Both the position numbers and the translations under genes were made by a program. Shown piece by piece: positions 1-7,824 of a stretch of 64,000 bases of DNA; within the stretch, counting starts at the first letter, position 1; each line of letters begins with the position of its first letter. The stretch lies in assembly GCF_000169435.1 (NCBI RefSeq), contig NZ_AAYB01000002.1, forward strand, positions 682,001-746,000. Direction: 5' to 3'. The DNA comes from Roseobacter sp. CCS2 (GTDB lineage Bacteria; Pseudomonadota; Alphaproteobacteria; Rhodobacterales; Rhodobacteraceae). Under the pieces are notes generated by a model. It saw only the letters and a program-made list of their open reading frames with translations, did no database searches and was not told the origin of the DNA.

Positions 1-109
1 CATCCATTATCTGGATGCGGGCACGGGGCGTATCTGGCGGACAAGTCAATGGACAGGACCGGTGCAAGGAAACATTCAGGTCGATGTGATCGATCAGTTT
101 GACCCCTAA
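1..109 (+). CDS. C-terminal end of an unidentified protein (partial)
   Basis: An open frame enters from the left edge and stops at TAA 107-109, giving about 35 C-terminal residues. They contain the run YLDAGTGRIWR and end in the acidic IDQFDP. No family is recognised from this fragment. The frame is open over its whole visible length and ends well before the convergent TetR gene, which fits a real gene end, but a chance open frame of this length cannot be excluded. Confidence 0.4.
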   Translation, partial: IHYLDAGTGRIWRTSQWTGPVQGNIQVDVIDQFDP

Positions 110-275
110 AGCCTTGTCAGGTTTGATAGGTGGCGGGCGGCTGATTTGTTGCACCGTGCTATTGCGGCCGCGACGCGATCCATTCTCGCGTAACAGGGCA
201 CAAACGCGTATTCAAAACGGGATTAAACCGCGGCGATCCAGACCCCGAAAATTTCGAAATTTGTTCTGCGTAATG

Positions 276-878
276 TCATGTTTCGCGTCGCGTCCATTGC
301 TTGACCGTTTGCGCGACTTCGCGGGCAATTGCTGCCGCTGATGTTGTCGCGCAGTTCACGCGGATCGTGGACAGGGCGCCCCACAAAACACCAACAAGGA
401 ACTCTGCGCGCTGCGCAATAACCTCATCTGACCCTTCGATTTCGCCAGCGTCGCGGGCATTTGCAAGCGCTGAACGGAACGACCGCACCAGCATTTCGCG
501 GTATCCCATGACGCGTTCCCGGATCGGGTCCGACATCCGACGCACATCAAGAACCGTGTTCACCATCAGACAACCCGCATGCGCAGGGGATCCTTCGGGG
601 GCCTCTGCTGACATCATCTGAAAAAGGCCAACAACCTCTTTCAGGGATCCTTTTGCGACTGTTTCATCATATATCTCAACGGCTTGGCGATGATATCGGT
701 CAAGCGCTGCAATGAACAAGCCTTCCTTGTCGCCAAACGCATTGTAGATACTGATCCGTGAGATACCGGTCGTTTTTTCCAGCTCTCCAATGGCGGTTGC
801 ATCATAGCCGTGCTGCCAAAATGTGCGCATCGCGCGGTCAATCACCTCTGCTTCGTCAAAAGATCTGGGGCGGGCCAT
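276..878 (-). CDS. TetR/AcrR-family transcriptional repressor
   Basis: A 200-residue protein with the TetR N-terminal helix-turn-helix: RPRSFDEAEVIDRAM, then GYDATAIGELEKTTGISRISIYNAFGDK split over residues 24-51. A ligand-binding helical domain follows. It starts with MARPRSF, the usual TetR opening. Two matching palindromes lie directly upstream, at 900-913 and 954-967, in the region shared with the divergent MAPEG gene, so it probably represses itself and that gene. The ligand is unknown; a hydrophobic or electrophilic compound would suit the MAPEG neighbour (inference). Length is typical of the family and no defect is seen. Confidence 0.93.
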   Translation of the reverse strand: MARPRSFDEAEVIDRAMRTFWQHGYDATAIGELEKTTGISRISIYNAFGDKEGLFIAALDRYHRQAVEIYDETVAKGSLKEVVGLFQMMSAEAPEGSPAHAGCLMVNTVLDVRRMSDPIRERVMGYREMLVRSFRSALANARDAGEIEGSDEVIAQRAEFLVGVLWGALSTIRVNCATTSAAAIAREVAQTVKQWTRRET

Positions 879-899
879 GTGCTATCTCACAATAATTTC

Positions 900-913
900 A
901 TAACAAGCGTTAT
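900..913. promoter_or_regulatory. TetR operator, copy 1
   Basis: Palindrome ATAAC-AAGC-GTTAT, 22 bases upstream of the TetR start codon. The same arms with another 4-base spacer recur at 954-967, exactly 54 bp further. That makes both likely binding sites for the adjacent regulator. The assignment is inferred from position and symmetry. Confidence 0.7.
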
Positions 914-953
914 ATTACTCTTGCCTTAGAAAATTTCCAGTGCTAATCATTTT

Positions 954-967
954 ATAACACTCGTTAT
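954..967. promoter_or_regulatory. TetR operator, copy 2
   Basis: Palindrome ATAAC-ACTC-GTTAT, the second copy of the motif at 900-913. Both copies also share the extension CGTTATAT on the right side. It lies upstream of the rightward genes, so it would control the MAPEG transcript. Confidence 0.7.
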
Positions 968-1004
968 ATAATGGTTGAAAATGGTACGAAGATAAAAGCG
1001 TAAG

Positions 1005-1136
1005 ATGCCAAACGTCACCCTGATACGGCAACAGTTTCAGAAGGCGATCAATGATACGCTGGAAGACCTCAAACACTACGCCGAAACGGATAAGCTGCAT
1101 CCCGACAAAGCTGCCGCCTGGTTTGGCCCCCAATAA
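1005..1136 (+). CDS. Small ORF, 43 residues, hypothetical
   Basis: ATG 1005 to TAA 1136 encodes a soluble, charged 43-residue peptide (MPNVTLIRQQ at the start, AAWFGPQ at the end), placed between the TetR operators and the MAPEG gene and read in the same direction as the latter. No clear ribosome-binding site precedes it and no family is recognised. It could be a short leader gene co-transcribed with the MAPEG gene, or the residual C-terminus of a deleted gene. The gap downstream is 35 bases. Confidence 0.35.
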   Translation: MPNVTLIRQQFQKAINDTLEDLKHYAETDKLHPDKAAAWFGPQ

Positions 1137-1171
1137 ACTCTCCTCATATCAACACTGAAAAGGAAACAACT

Positions 1172-1567
1172 ATGTCTATGGAACTTTGGTCACTTTTTGC
1201 CGTCGGTGGCATGCTGTTTGTGACAATCGCAATACAAGCCACTTACATGGATCTGACGTCTGGCGTTGGATACGCGCTGTCCAGCCGTGATGATCCGCCC
1301 CCGAAAGAGGGGGTCATTGGCGAACGTTTGGCCCGCGCTGTCCGCAATCAAACCGAAGGGGCGGCTGTCTGGATGCCACTTGTTCTTGTCGCGTTGCAAA
1401 CCGACACGTCAAACAGTTTCACCTATTGGGCGTCAGTCGCGATGATCGTTGGCCGTATCCTTTATGTGCCGTTCTATATGCTGGGGTTAAACCCTTTACG
1501 CAGCATGGCTTGGCTTGGGTTCTTTTTTGGAACCCCTGTGTTCATCTATGGTTTGCTGTTCGCCTGA
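1172..1567 (+). CDS. MAPEG-family membrane protein
   Basis: A 131-residue protein with four predicted membrane segments (about residues 5-22, 62-78, 82-100, 110-130) and the MAPEG signature region RLARAVRNQTEG at about 53-64. Bacterial MAPEG proteins are integral-membrane relatives of microsomal glutathione transferases; most have no assigned substrate. AAAGGA precedes the ATG at good spacing. It is divergent from the TetR gene and downstream of both operators, so probably induced by the TetR ligand. A role in detoxifying a lipophilic electrophile is inference from family and context. Confidence 0.88.
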   Translation: MSMELWSLFAVGGMLFVTIAIQATYMDLTSGVGYALSSRDDPPPKEGVIGERLARAVRNQTEGAAVWMPLVLVALQTDTSNSFTYWASVAMIVGRILYVPFYMLGLNPLRSMAWLGFFFGTPVFIYGLLFA

Positions 1568-1574
1568 TAATTCA

Positions 1575-1602
1575 GGGATGCCGATGCATGGCACGGCATC
1601 CC
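1575..1602. terminator. Hairpin between convergent genes
   Basis: GGGATGCCG (1575-1583) pairs with CGGCATCCC (1594-1602) across a 10-base loop. It sits in the 50-base gap between the convergent MAPEG and dehydrogenase genes, so it can end transcription from either side. There is no long T-run, so termination efficiency is uncertain. Confidence 0.55.
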
Positions 1603-1617
1603 GAATATTCACGCCCC

Positions 1618-2679
1618 CTAGATCGCTGCAAGAACAGCTTGCGCGCAGGACTGTGTGGTCGCCGTGCCACCCAAATCAGCGGTGCGGGTTGCATCATCAA
1701 GCAGCGACGCCTGCATCGCGGTTTCAATAGTGTCGGAGGCGGCATCTTCACCAATGTGGCGCAACATGGTCGCAGCAGTCCATATGGCCGCCACCGGATT
1801 GGCGACGCCTTTGCCTGCAATATCAGGGGCAGAGCCATGAACCGGTTCAAACATCGAGGGGAATTCGCCTTCTGGGTTGATATTGGCTGAAGGTGCGATG
1901 CCAATTGACCCGGCAATCGCAGGGCCAAGGTCCGACAGGATATCACCAAAAAGGTTAGACGCGACCACAACGTCAAACCAATCGGGGTTGCGCACGAAAT
2001 GCGCAGTCAGGATGTCAATGTGGAACTGTGCAGTGCTGACATCCGGATAGGCTTTGGACATTTCGGCAAATCGTTCGTCCCAGAACGGCATCGAATGCTT
2101 GATCCCGTTTGATTTGGTGGCAGACGTGACGTGTTTACGGGCGCGCGTCTGCGCCAGTTCAAAGGCGTATCGCATGATACGATCTGTCCCCTTGCGCGTG
2201 AAAACAGCCTCCTGCACCGCGAATTCGTCTTCGGTGCCTGCATACATCCGGCCGCCTAGTTCGGAATATTCGCCTTCGACATTTTCGCGCACCACCACGA
2301 AATTAATATCCGCCGAGGTACGACCTGCCAGCGGCGACGTGATACCCTCAAGCAGACGCACATGGCGCACATTCGCGTATTGGTTCATTTCACGACGGAT
2401 CGGCAGCAAAAGCCCCCAAAGCGAAACGTGGTCGGGCACACTGGGCCAACCAACGGCCCCAAGATAGATCGCATCATATGCTTTAAGCTGTGCAATACCG
2501 TCATCGGGCATCATCTGCCCGGTTTCCAGATAGCGCGCGCAGGACCAATCAAAAGTGCCCCATTCAATCGCGAAACCGTGCTTTGCTGCGGCAGCATCTG
2601 CCACCGCTTGCCCGTGCGGGATGACTTCGGTGCCGATACCATCACCGGGAATACTGGCGATGCGATAAATTGTGCTCAT
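1618..2679 (-). CDS. Tartrate/D-malate-type dehydrogenase (isopropylmalate dehydrogenase superfamily)
   Basis: A 353-residue NAD-dependent beta-decarboxylating dehydrogenase. It has the family N-terminus RIASIPGDGIGTEV, the substrate loop (SLWGLLLPIRREMNQYANVR, about residues 86-105), VVRENVEGEYSE, and the metal/NAD region NLFGDILSDLG. The GW(P)-VPDHVSLWG context is that of tartrate dehydrogenase/D-malate dehydrogenase (TtuC/DmlA) rather than true LeuB. It would oxidise and decarboxylate an (R)-2-hydroxy diacid. It is the last gene of the tct-leuCD-like unit, 30 bases after the leuD-like gene, which suggests it finishes that pathway. Leucine biosynthesis cannot be ruled out but fits the neighbours less well. 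Confidence 0.85.
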   Translation of the reverse strand: MSTIYRIASIPGDGIGTEVIPHGQAVADAAAAKHGFAIEWGTFDWSCARYLETGQMMPDDGIAQLKAYDAIYLGAVGWPSVPDHVSLWGLLLPIRREMNQYANVRHVRLLEGITSPLAGRTSADINFVVVRENVEGEYSELGGRMYAGTEDEFAVQEAVFTRKGTDRIMRYAFELAQTRARKHVTSATKSNGIKHSMPFWDERFAEMSKAYPDVSTAQFHIDILTAHFVRNPDWFDVVVASNLFGDILSDLGPAIAGSIGIAPSANINPEGEFPSMFEPVHGSAPDIAGKGVANPVAAIWTAATMLRHIGEDAASDTIETAMQASLLDDATRTADLGGTATTQSCAQAVLAAI

Positions 2680-2709
2680 AAGATGGTCCGTTTCTGTTGG
2701 TGAGGCAAA

Positions 2710-3324
2710 TCAACCGCGTGACCACAGCCACGGGCGGCGGTCGGCTTGATCGGCCTCAAAGGTAGCGATGAGATCCGTTTGATCCAGCGTCTGCTGGACA
2801 TGATCGGCGCCCGACAGCAATAGTTGTTTGCGTGCATCGGGAATGTCGAACGAAATGCGTTTGCTTGCGGTGTGAATGATCTGCGCGTTCAGATCAATGA
2901 CCATCATACAAGTGTCGCCAGACATGGCGCAATGCATCAGGTGGTCGATGTCGGGCTGCGGTAAGGTCAGCGCCAGCAGGCCGTTTTTTTCACAATTTCC
3001 GAAAAAGATGCCAGCGATTGAGGGCGCAATAATAGCGCGGATACCCAGCTGCTGAAGCCCCCAGACCGCATATTCACGGCTAGAACCGCAACCGAAATTA
3101 TCGCCGCAGATCAGAAATTTGGCAGCGTTATAGGGCAGTTTGTTGAGGATGAAATCCGGACGCGGTTTTCCGGTTTCATCAAAGCGCAGGTCGTGGAAAG
3201 CACCAATGGCAAGCCCTTCACGATCAATGCGTTTAAGAAACTGTTTGGGCATGATGACGTCGGTGTCGATATTGGCCATCGGCAGCGGGGCGGCCACGCC
3301 GCTTACAGTTTGAAAAGGGGTCAT
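2710..3324 (-). CDS. LeuD-like small subunit of an aconitase-family hydratase
   Basis: A 204-residue swivel domain of the 3-isopropylmalate dehydratase type. It has IDTDVIMPKQFLK near residue 20 and the anion-binding motif GDNFGCGSSREYAVWGL at about 75-91. It pairs with the large subunit encoded just upstream to (de)hydrate a 2-hydroxy acid. The start overlaps the large-subunit stop by four bases (ATGA), so the two are translationally coupled. Relatives include isopropylmalate isomerase, citraconate/(R)-citramalate hydratase and maleate hydratase. The transporter and dehydrogenase around it favour a catabolic member. Confidence 0.88.
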   Translation of the reverse strand: MTPFQTVSGVAAPLPMANIDTDVIMPKQFLKRIDREGLAIGAFHDLRFDETGKPRPDFILNKLPYNAAKFLICGDNFGCGSSREYAVWGLQQLGIRAIIAPSIAGIFFGNCEKNGLLALTLPQPDIDHLMHCAMSGDTCMMVIDLNAQIIHTASKRISFDIPDARKQLLLSGADHVQQTLDQTDLIATFEADQADRRPWLWSRG

Positions 3325-4715
3325 GGGGCAGGGTCCATCATCGTGCGTACATCGGTCAGAGTGCCGGTGACCGCGGCCGCGGCGACCATTTCTGGGCTCA
3401 TCAAATGGGTGCGGGCGCCGCGGCCCTGACGCCCTTCGAAATTGCGGTTGGTCGAAGATGCGCAGCGTTCACCTTCGGGGATGACATCATCATTCATGGC
3501 CAAACACATTGAGCATCCGGCCCCGCGCCATTCAAACCCTGCGTCTTTAAAGATGCGGTCCAGCCCCTCGTCTTCGGCCATGGCACGGACCTGTTTTGAT
3601 CCGGGCACCACCAATGCGGTGACCCCGCCCGCGACGCGGCGACCCCGCAGGATGGTGGCGGCGCGGCGCAGGTCTTCGATGCGGGCGTTGGTACAAGACC
3701 CGATAAAGGCGCGGTCAATGGTGATGTCGGTCAGCTGCTGGCCTGCATGCAACCCCATATAATCCAGCGCGCGCGCATCAGCCTGTTCAGGCACGCAGCC
3801 GGTGATCGGGACGCTTTGATCCGGGCTTGTGCCCCATGTGACCAAGGGTGCAATCGTGCTTGCATCAATGGTCACGGTCTTTGCAAAGCGGGCGTCCGGG
3901 TCTGACTGAAGCGTTTGCCAATCAACGCACGCGGCCTCCCAATCTGCCCCTTTCGGCGCATGGGGACGGCCCTGAAGATAGTTGAAAACTGTGGCGTCGG
4001 GCGCGATTAAGGCGGCGCGCGCCCCCGCTTCGACCGCCATGTTGCACAGGGTCATGCGGGCCTCAACGCTAAGGGCTGCGACAGTGCTGCCGGTGAATTC
4101 AACCGCATAGCCAGACGCACCGGCGGCCCCGACATCTTTGACAAAGGCCATGACGATATCCTTGGCCGACACGCCCAAAGGCAACGCGCCATCAATGCGC
4201 ACCTGCATAGGGGCAAGGACCCGGTAAACCAGCGTCTGGGTAGCAAGCACGTGTTCAATCTCAGAGGTGCCGATGCCGTAGGCCAGTGCGCCAAATGCGC
4301 CGTAGGTGGTGGTGTGACTGTCGCCGCAGGCGATGACCATACCGGGCCATGCAAAACCGTTTTCGGGCACGACAACATGTTCGATGCCTTGGCGCGGATC
4401 AAAGAGGTCGAACAGTTCGATACCGTGGCGCGCGCAGTTCTGGCCAAGTGTCTCAATCTGCAGCCGGCCGCCGCTATCTGCGATTTGCGACAGGTCGGTG
4501 ATCGGACGGGTCGGGTTCACATGATCAATCACAGCCAGATGCGCACCCGCGCGGCGCACGGGCCGAGCGGCGCTATGCAGCCCTGCAAAAGCTTGCGGGC
4601 TGGTGTATTCATTCATGATGTGAAAATCGACGTAAAGCAGGACATGATCGGCATCAATACGGGTGACGCAGTGCTGATCTATCAGCTTTTCATAAAGTGT
4701 TTTGGGCATGGTCAT
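3321..4715 (-). CDS. LeuC-like large subunit of an aconitase-family hydratase
   Basis: About 464 residues, the usual LeuC length. The three 4Fe-4S cysteines lie in GSCTNAR (about 339) and GCSMC (about 401 and 404). The substrate region contains GDSHTTTYGAFGALAYGIGT and the end carries STNRNFEGRQG. With the LeuD-like partner it forms a hydro-lyase. Start choice: ATG codons at 4715 (MTMPKTLYEK) and 4709 are both possible; the first follows directly on the tctB stop. Because it is in one unit with a dicarboxylate transporter, maleate-, citraconate- or dimethylmalate-type hydratase activity is more likely than leucine synthesis (inference). Confidence 0.88.
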   Translation of the reverse strand: MTMPKTLYEKLIDQHCVTRIDADHVLLYVDFHIMNEYTSPQAFAGLHSAARPVRRAGAHLAVIDHVNPTRPITDLSQIADSGGRLQIETLGQNCARHGIELFDLFDPRQGIEHVVVPENGFAWPGMVIACGDSHTTTYGAFGALAYGIGTSEIEHVLATQTLVYRVLAPMQVRIDGALPLGVSAKDIVMAFVKDVGAAGASGYAVEFTGSTVAALSVEARMTLCNMAVEAGARAALIAPDATVFNYLQGRPHAPKGADWEAACVDWQTLQSDPDARFAKTVTIDASTIAPLVTWGTSPDQSVPITGCVPEQADARALDYMGLHAGQQLTDITIDRAFIGSCTNARIEDLRRAATILRGRRVAGGVTALVVPGSKQVRAMAEDEGLDRIFKDAGFEWRGAGCSMCLAMNDDVIPEGERCASSTNRNFEGRQGRGARTHLMSPEMVAAAAVTGTLTDVRTMMDPAP

Positions 4716-4716
4716 A

Positions 4717-5148
4717 CTAGGGCAAACGGACATTAAGCAGATACCCGAATAGAAACGCTACTGAGACAACAAGCGTGGCCAATCCGGCAAAATGAAGCGC
4801 ACGGGTGCGCAGGGGCAGGGGGTCTTGTTGGGCGATCAACATGCAAGCCCCCGCGCCGATCAGGGACGTCGGCACAAAACCCAAAATCGGCAGCAGCACT
4901 GCCCAACTGGCCAGCGCCGCCAGCATCAACAACGGACGCAATATCGCGCCATCGTTCTGCGGCACATCCGGTATCCAAATGGCGGCACGCAAGGCCAGCA
5001 GGATTGCACCCAGAACCATGCCCGCGCCAGCCAATTGCGGAAAGATCGCGCCAAAGACCGACATCTCGCGGGCCTCCCACAGTGCGTAAGCTCCGACAAT
5101 CAGCAGGCCCAATGCTGCGGCGATATCGCGGTGCATAAATCGTGTCAT
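4717..5148 (-). CDS. tctB: Tripartite tricarboxylate transporter, small membrane subunit TctB
   Basis: A 143-residue protein with four hydrophobic segments (about 9-24, 34-52, 69-96, 115-138), typical of TctB. It partners the 12-helix TctA and is needed for full uptake activity; both sit in the inner membrane. Its start overlaps the tctA stop by four bases, and the leuC-like gene begins within a few bases of its end, which ties transport and enzyme genes into one transcript. Confidence 0.88.
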   Translation of the reverse strand: MTRFMHRDIAAALGLLIVGAYALWEAREMSVFGAIFPQLAGAGMVLGAILLALRAAIWIPDVPQNDGAILRPLLMLAALASWAVLLPILGFVPTSLIGAGACMLIAQQDPLPLRTRALHFAGLATLVVSVAFLFGYLLNVRLP

Positions 5149-6647
5149 TCCGGGGCCCCCTTCAGGCGCATGCGGGTTTTACGGTCGGACCAAAGCGGCC
5201 AAAGCAGGGTCAGCAACGTAAACGCGATGATCGCAAGCGAGATTGGACGCCCAAAGAATTCGCCCCAAATATTGCCGCCCGCATTGCCGATCAGGTAACC
5301 CTGCACAAAGCCTTGTTCGGCGATTGGGCCAAGGATCAGACCCAATACAATGGGTGAGGCCTCAAACCCGAATTTCAGCAAAATCCAGGCGAAAGCGCCC
5401 AAAGCGACCATCATCACCACATGGGTCGGGTTCTGTTCGACCGCAAAAGCACCGATCATGATCAGTACGCCAATTGACGGGGCCAGCACCGCCTTGGGGA
5501 TCGACGATATCGCGCGAAAAGCAGTGCGTCCGATCAGCAGACCCACAGGGATCATCAGCACTGTTGCAAACAGCAGGCCAAAGATGAAGGTATAGACCGT
5601 GCTGGCCTGTTCGACGAACAATTGCGGGCCAACGCGGATACCCTGCACCATCAACGCACCCAGAATAATCGCATCAGGCGGCGTACCTGGAATGCCAAGA
5701 ACCAGTGTTGGAACAAACCCGCCACCAACTGTGGCAGAGTTGGCGGATTCCGACGCGATCACCCCATCAACAGCCCCTTTACCGAACTGGTCTTTGTGCT
5801 TGGACGTGCGGCGCGCTTCGGAATAGGCCACAAGGCCTGCAACGGCACCGCCAGCGGCGGGCAGAATGCCAACAACTGTCCCGACAACTGAACTGCGCAC
5901 CAGATTGAACTTCGAACGCCACATCAACGTCAAAGCCTCGCCAACGCGGGTGCCACGGCCGGTCGCGGCGCGTTCAATATGGGGGTCTTGCGTGGCGACC
6001 ATGTTCAGCAGGACCGGCACGCAATAAAGCCCGATAAGCGCGGGAATAATATGGATGCCGCCCAGCAACACCGGATTGCCGAACGTATAGCGCACATCAC
6101 CGCCCACAACAGCAGATCCGATGGTGGACAGGCCAAGGCCCAGAAAGCCACCGATCAAGCCCTTGAGTGTCGCCCCCTTGGACAGCACCGCAATCAGCGA
6201 CAGGCCAAAAATAGCAAGCCAGAAATATTCGACCGGGCCAAATTTCAGCGCAATCGTTGCAAGCGGCGGGGCCACGATCAAAAGCGCCAAAGCACCAACC
6301 AGCCCCCCAAAGGCAGACGCAAAGCATGAAATTGTGACGGCAAGGTCGCCGTCCCCACGTTTGGCCATGGGAAAACCGTCAAGCGCTGTGGCAATGGCCG
6401 CCGGGGTGCCGGGGGTATTCACTAGGATCGCGGCATAGGCGCCGCCATAGATCGCACCTGTATAAACCGCGCCTAGCGCAATCAGGCCTGACGCCGGGTC
6501 CATGGTGAATGTGAACGGCACCAACACCGCAACGGCCATGGTCGCCGATAGACCGGGTAAGGCACCAATGATTGTTCCAAGCACCACCCCGATCAGAGCG
6601 AGCATCAGATTAAATGGTGTTGCCGCCGAGAGAAGGGCTTCGAGCAT
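5145..6647 (-). CDS. tctA: Tripartite tricarboxylate transporter, large permease TctA
   Basis: A 500-residue polytopic protein with the TctA signatures GALPGLSATMAVAVLVPFTF near residue 30, the glycine-rich GAVYTGAIYGGAYAAILVNT (about 60-79) and the second half-repeat GIPGTPPDAIILGALMVQGI (about 320-340). It drives sodium- or proton-coupled uptake of carboxylates delivered by the periplasmic protein TctC. It lies 67 bases after tctC, with a stable hairpin between, and is translationally coupled to tctB. Confidence 0.95.
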   Translation of the reverse strand: MLEALLSAATPFNLMLALIGVVLGTIIGALPGLSATMAVAVLVPFTFTMDPASGLIALGAVYTGAIYGGAYAAILVNTPGTPAAIATALDGFPMAKRGDGDLAVTISCFASAFGGLVGALALLIVAPPLATIALKFGPVEYFWLAIFGLSLIAVLSKGATLKGLIGGFLGLGLSTIGSAVVGGDVRYTFGNPVLLGGIHIIPALIGLYCVPVLLNMVATQDPHIERAATGRGTRVGEALTLMWRSKFNLVRSSVVGTVVGILPAAGGAVAGLVAYSEARRTSKHKDQFGKGAVDGVIASESANSATVGGGFVPTLVLGIPGTPPDAIILGALMVQGIRVGPQLFVEQASTVYTFIFGLLFATVLMIPVGLLIGRTAFRAISSIPKAVLAPSIGVLIMIGAFAVEQNPTHVVMMVALGAFAWILLKFGFEASPIVLGLILGPIAEQGFVQGYLIGNAGGNIWGEFFGRPISLAIIAFTLLTLLWPLWSDRKTRMRLKGAPE

Positions 6648-6667
6648 TGGAACCTTTGGGGGAAAGT

Positions 6668-6701
6668 GACCTTGCGCCGCGTCAAAGCGCCGCGCAAGGT
6701 C
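6668..6701 (-). promoter_or_regulatory. Intercistronic stem-loop between tctC and tctA
   Basis: GACCTTGCGC (6668-6677) pairs with GCGCAAGGTC (6692-6701), with further internal pairing of GCGCC-type bases in the loop. It stands in the gap between the binding-protein gene and the permease gene. Such hairpins stabilise the upstream mRNA or partly terminate, raising the ratio of binding protein to permease. A similar hairpin is found in the peptide ABC operon at 44253-44281. Confidence 0.7.
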
Positions 6702-6714
6702 GAACGGGATAGCG

Positions 6715-7680
6715 TTAAGCTGACTTCAGACGATCAATGGCAGGACCATAGGCGGTCTTGCGTTCTTCAATGAAGGCCGGGATGTCACCCAATGGCACAT
6801 CAATCACCTCATACCCAGCGGCTGTCATCTGCGCTTGGAATTCAGGGTTCGCATTGATCTGCTGCAAGATGTCGGACAGGTTTTGCTGTATCTCGGTCGG
6901 TGTGCCTGCAGGCACGGCTACACCGCGATACGCGCCGCCTACATGATCGAAACCCAGCTCTTTGAATGTGGGTGCATCAGGCAGGGCAGCCACACGCTCT
7001 TCGGTCGCCACGGCCAGCGTGCGGACCTGTTCACCGGCCTTTACACCCTGTGTCGTATAGCTCATTGCGGCGGCAATCTGGCCACCCAGAACGGCAGTCA
7101 TCGCAGGCGCAGAGCCTTTGAACGGAATATAGGTCGTAATCGTGTCGGTCATATCCGCAAAGATTTCAGAGGCGAGGTGGTTGGCGGTATTTGTGCCAGA
7201 CCCGCCGAAAGTAACGCTGCCGGGATTGGCTTTGGCATCGTCAATCAGGTCTTGCAGTGTTTGGTAGGGGCTATCGACATTCACAACCACCGCATCGGGT
7301 GTGTAGTGAAAGAAAAAGACGTTGTTGATGTCGGCTGTCTGATAACCCACGTCTTTCATCGCCGGTTGCAGGACAGTGTGCGGAACAATTGTGTTCATGA
7401 TCGTATGGCCGTCGGGTTCAAACCCGTTAAGCTGGGCCCAGGCTGTCGCGCCACCGGCACCCGGCTTGGATTGGATCACGACGCTTTGACCGGTGATCTG
7501 TTCAAAAAAAGGTTGCTGAAAGCGGGCTGTCACATCGCTTTCGCCACCCGGATTGAACGGAATAATGTAATTGATGGCGCGGCTTGGAAAGCTTTGCGCG
7601 CGCACGATGCCCGGCATTGAAGCCGCAGCGCCTGTGGCGATCAAAGTTTGGCCAAATTGGCGTCTATTTAGTGTTTTCAT
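6715..7680 (-). CDS. tctC: Tripartite tricarboxylate transporter substrate-binding protein TctC
   Basis: About 321 residues of the Bug/TctC periplasmic binding-protein family (RAINYIIPFNPGGESDVTAR after the signal; FGGSGTNTANHLA mid-protein). Start ATG 7680 (MKTLNRRQFGQTL) has a strong GGAGG upstream; the N-terminus is a twin-arginine-like signal peptide (NRRQFG, hydrophobic run, cleavage after VRA-Q). It captures the carboxylate for TctAB. The ligand is not deducible; the neighbouring enzymes suggest a C4-C6 dicarboxylate. It is first in the operon, behind a palindrome at 7693-7707. Confidence 0.93.
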   Translation of the reverse strand: MKTLNRRQFGQTLIATGAAASMPGIVRAQSFPSRAINYIIPFNPGGESDVTARFQQPFFEQITGQSVVIQSKPGAGGATAWAQLNGFEPDGHTIMNTIVPHTVLQPAMKDVGYQTADINNVFFFHYTPDAVVVNVDSPYQTLQDLIDDAKANPGSVTFGGSGTNTANHLASEIFADMTDTITTYIPFKGSAPAMTAVLGGQIAAAMSYTTQGVKAGEQVRTLAVATEERVAALPDAPTFKELGFDHVGGAYRGVAVPAGTPTEIQQNLSDILQQINANPEFQAQMTAAGYEVIDVPLGDIPAFIEERKTAYGPAIDRLKSA

Positions 7681-7692
7681 GTTAGGTCCTCC

Positions 7693-7707
7693 CTTGTCTT
7701 TGACAAG
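7693..7707. promoter_or_regulatory. Palindrome in front of tctC, probable operator
   Basis: CTTGTC-TTT-GACAAG, a perfect 6-bp inverted repeat immediately upstream of the tctC ribosome-binding site, inside the divergent region shared with the dehalogenase-like gene. Size and symmetry fit a GntR- or IclR-type dimeric repressor site, but no such gene is in the window. The nearby LysR protein would normally use a T-N11-A site, so the binding protein is unknown. Confidence 0.5.
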
Positions 7708-7824
7708 TTTTATGGGCGAACTGGGCAAAGAATTTAGCGCGAAAGATTTATATATATTTTACTATCAATTGCGGGTCGCAGCTGACGTATGCTGCGCCGA
7801 AACTGATAAATGGGCAGGATCCAA

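Noticed and set aside
915-1133. 72-residue minus frame upstream of the TetR gene
   Set aside because: It overlaps the second operator and the promoter region and shows no motif.
1618-4715. Standard leucine biosynthesis leuCDB
   Set aside because: The dehydrogenase has TtuC/DmlA-type loops and the genes are joined to a carboxylate importer; kept only as an alternative.
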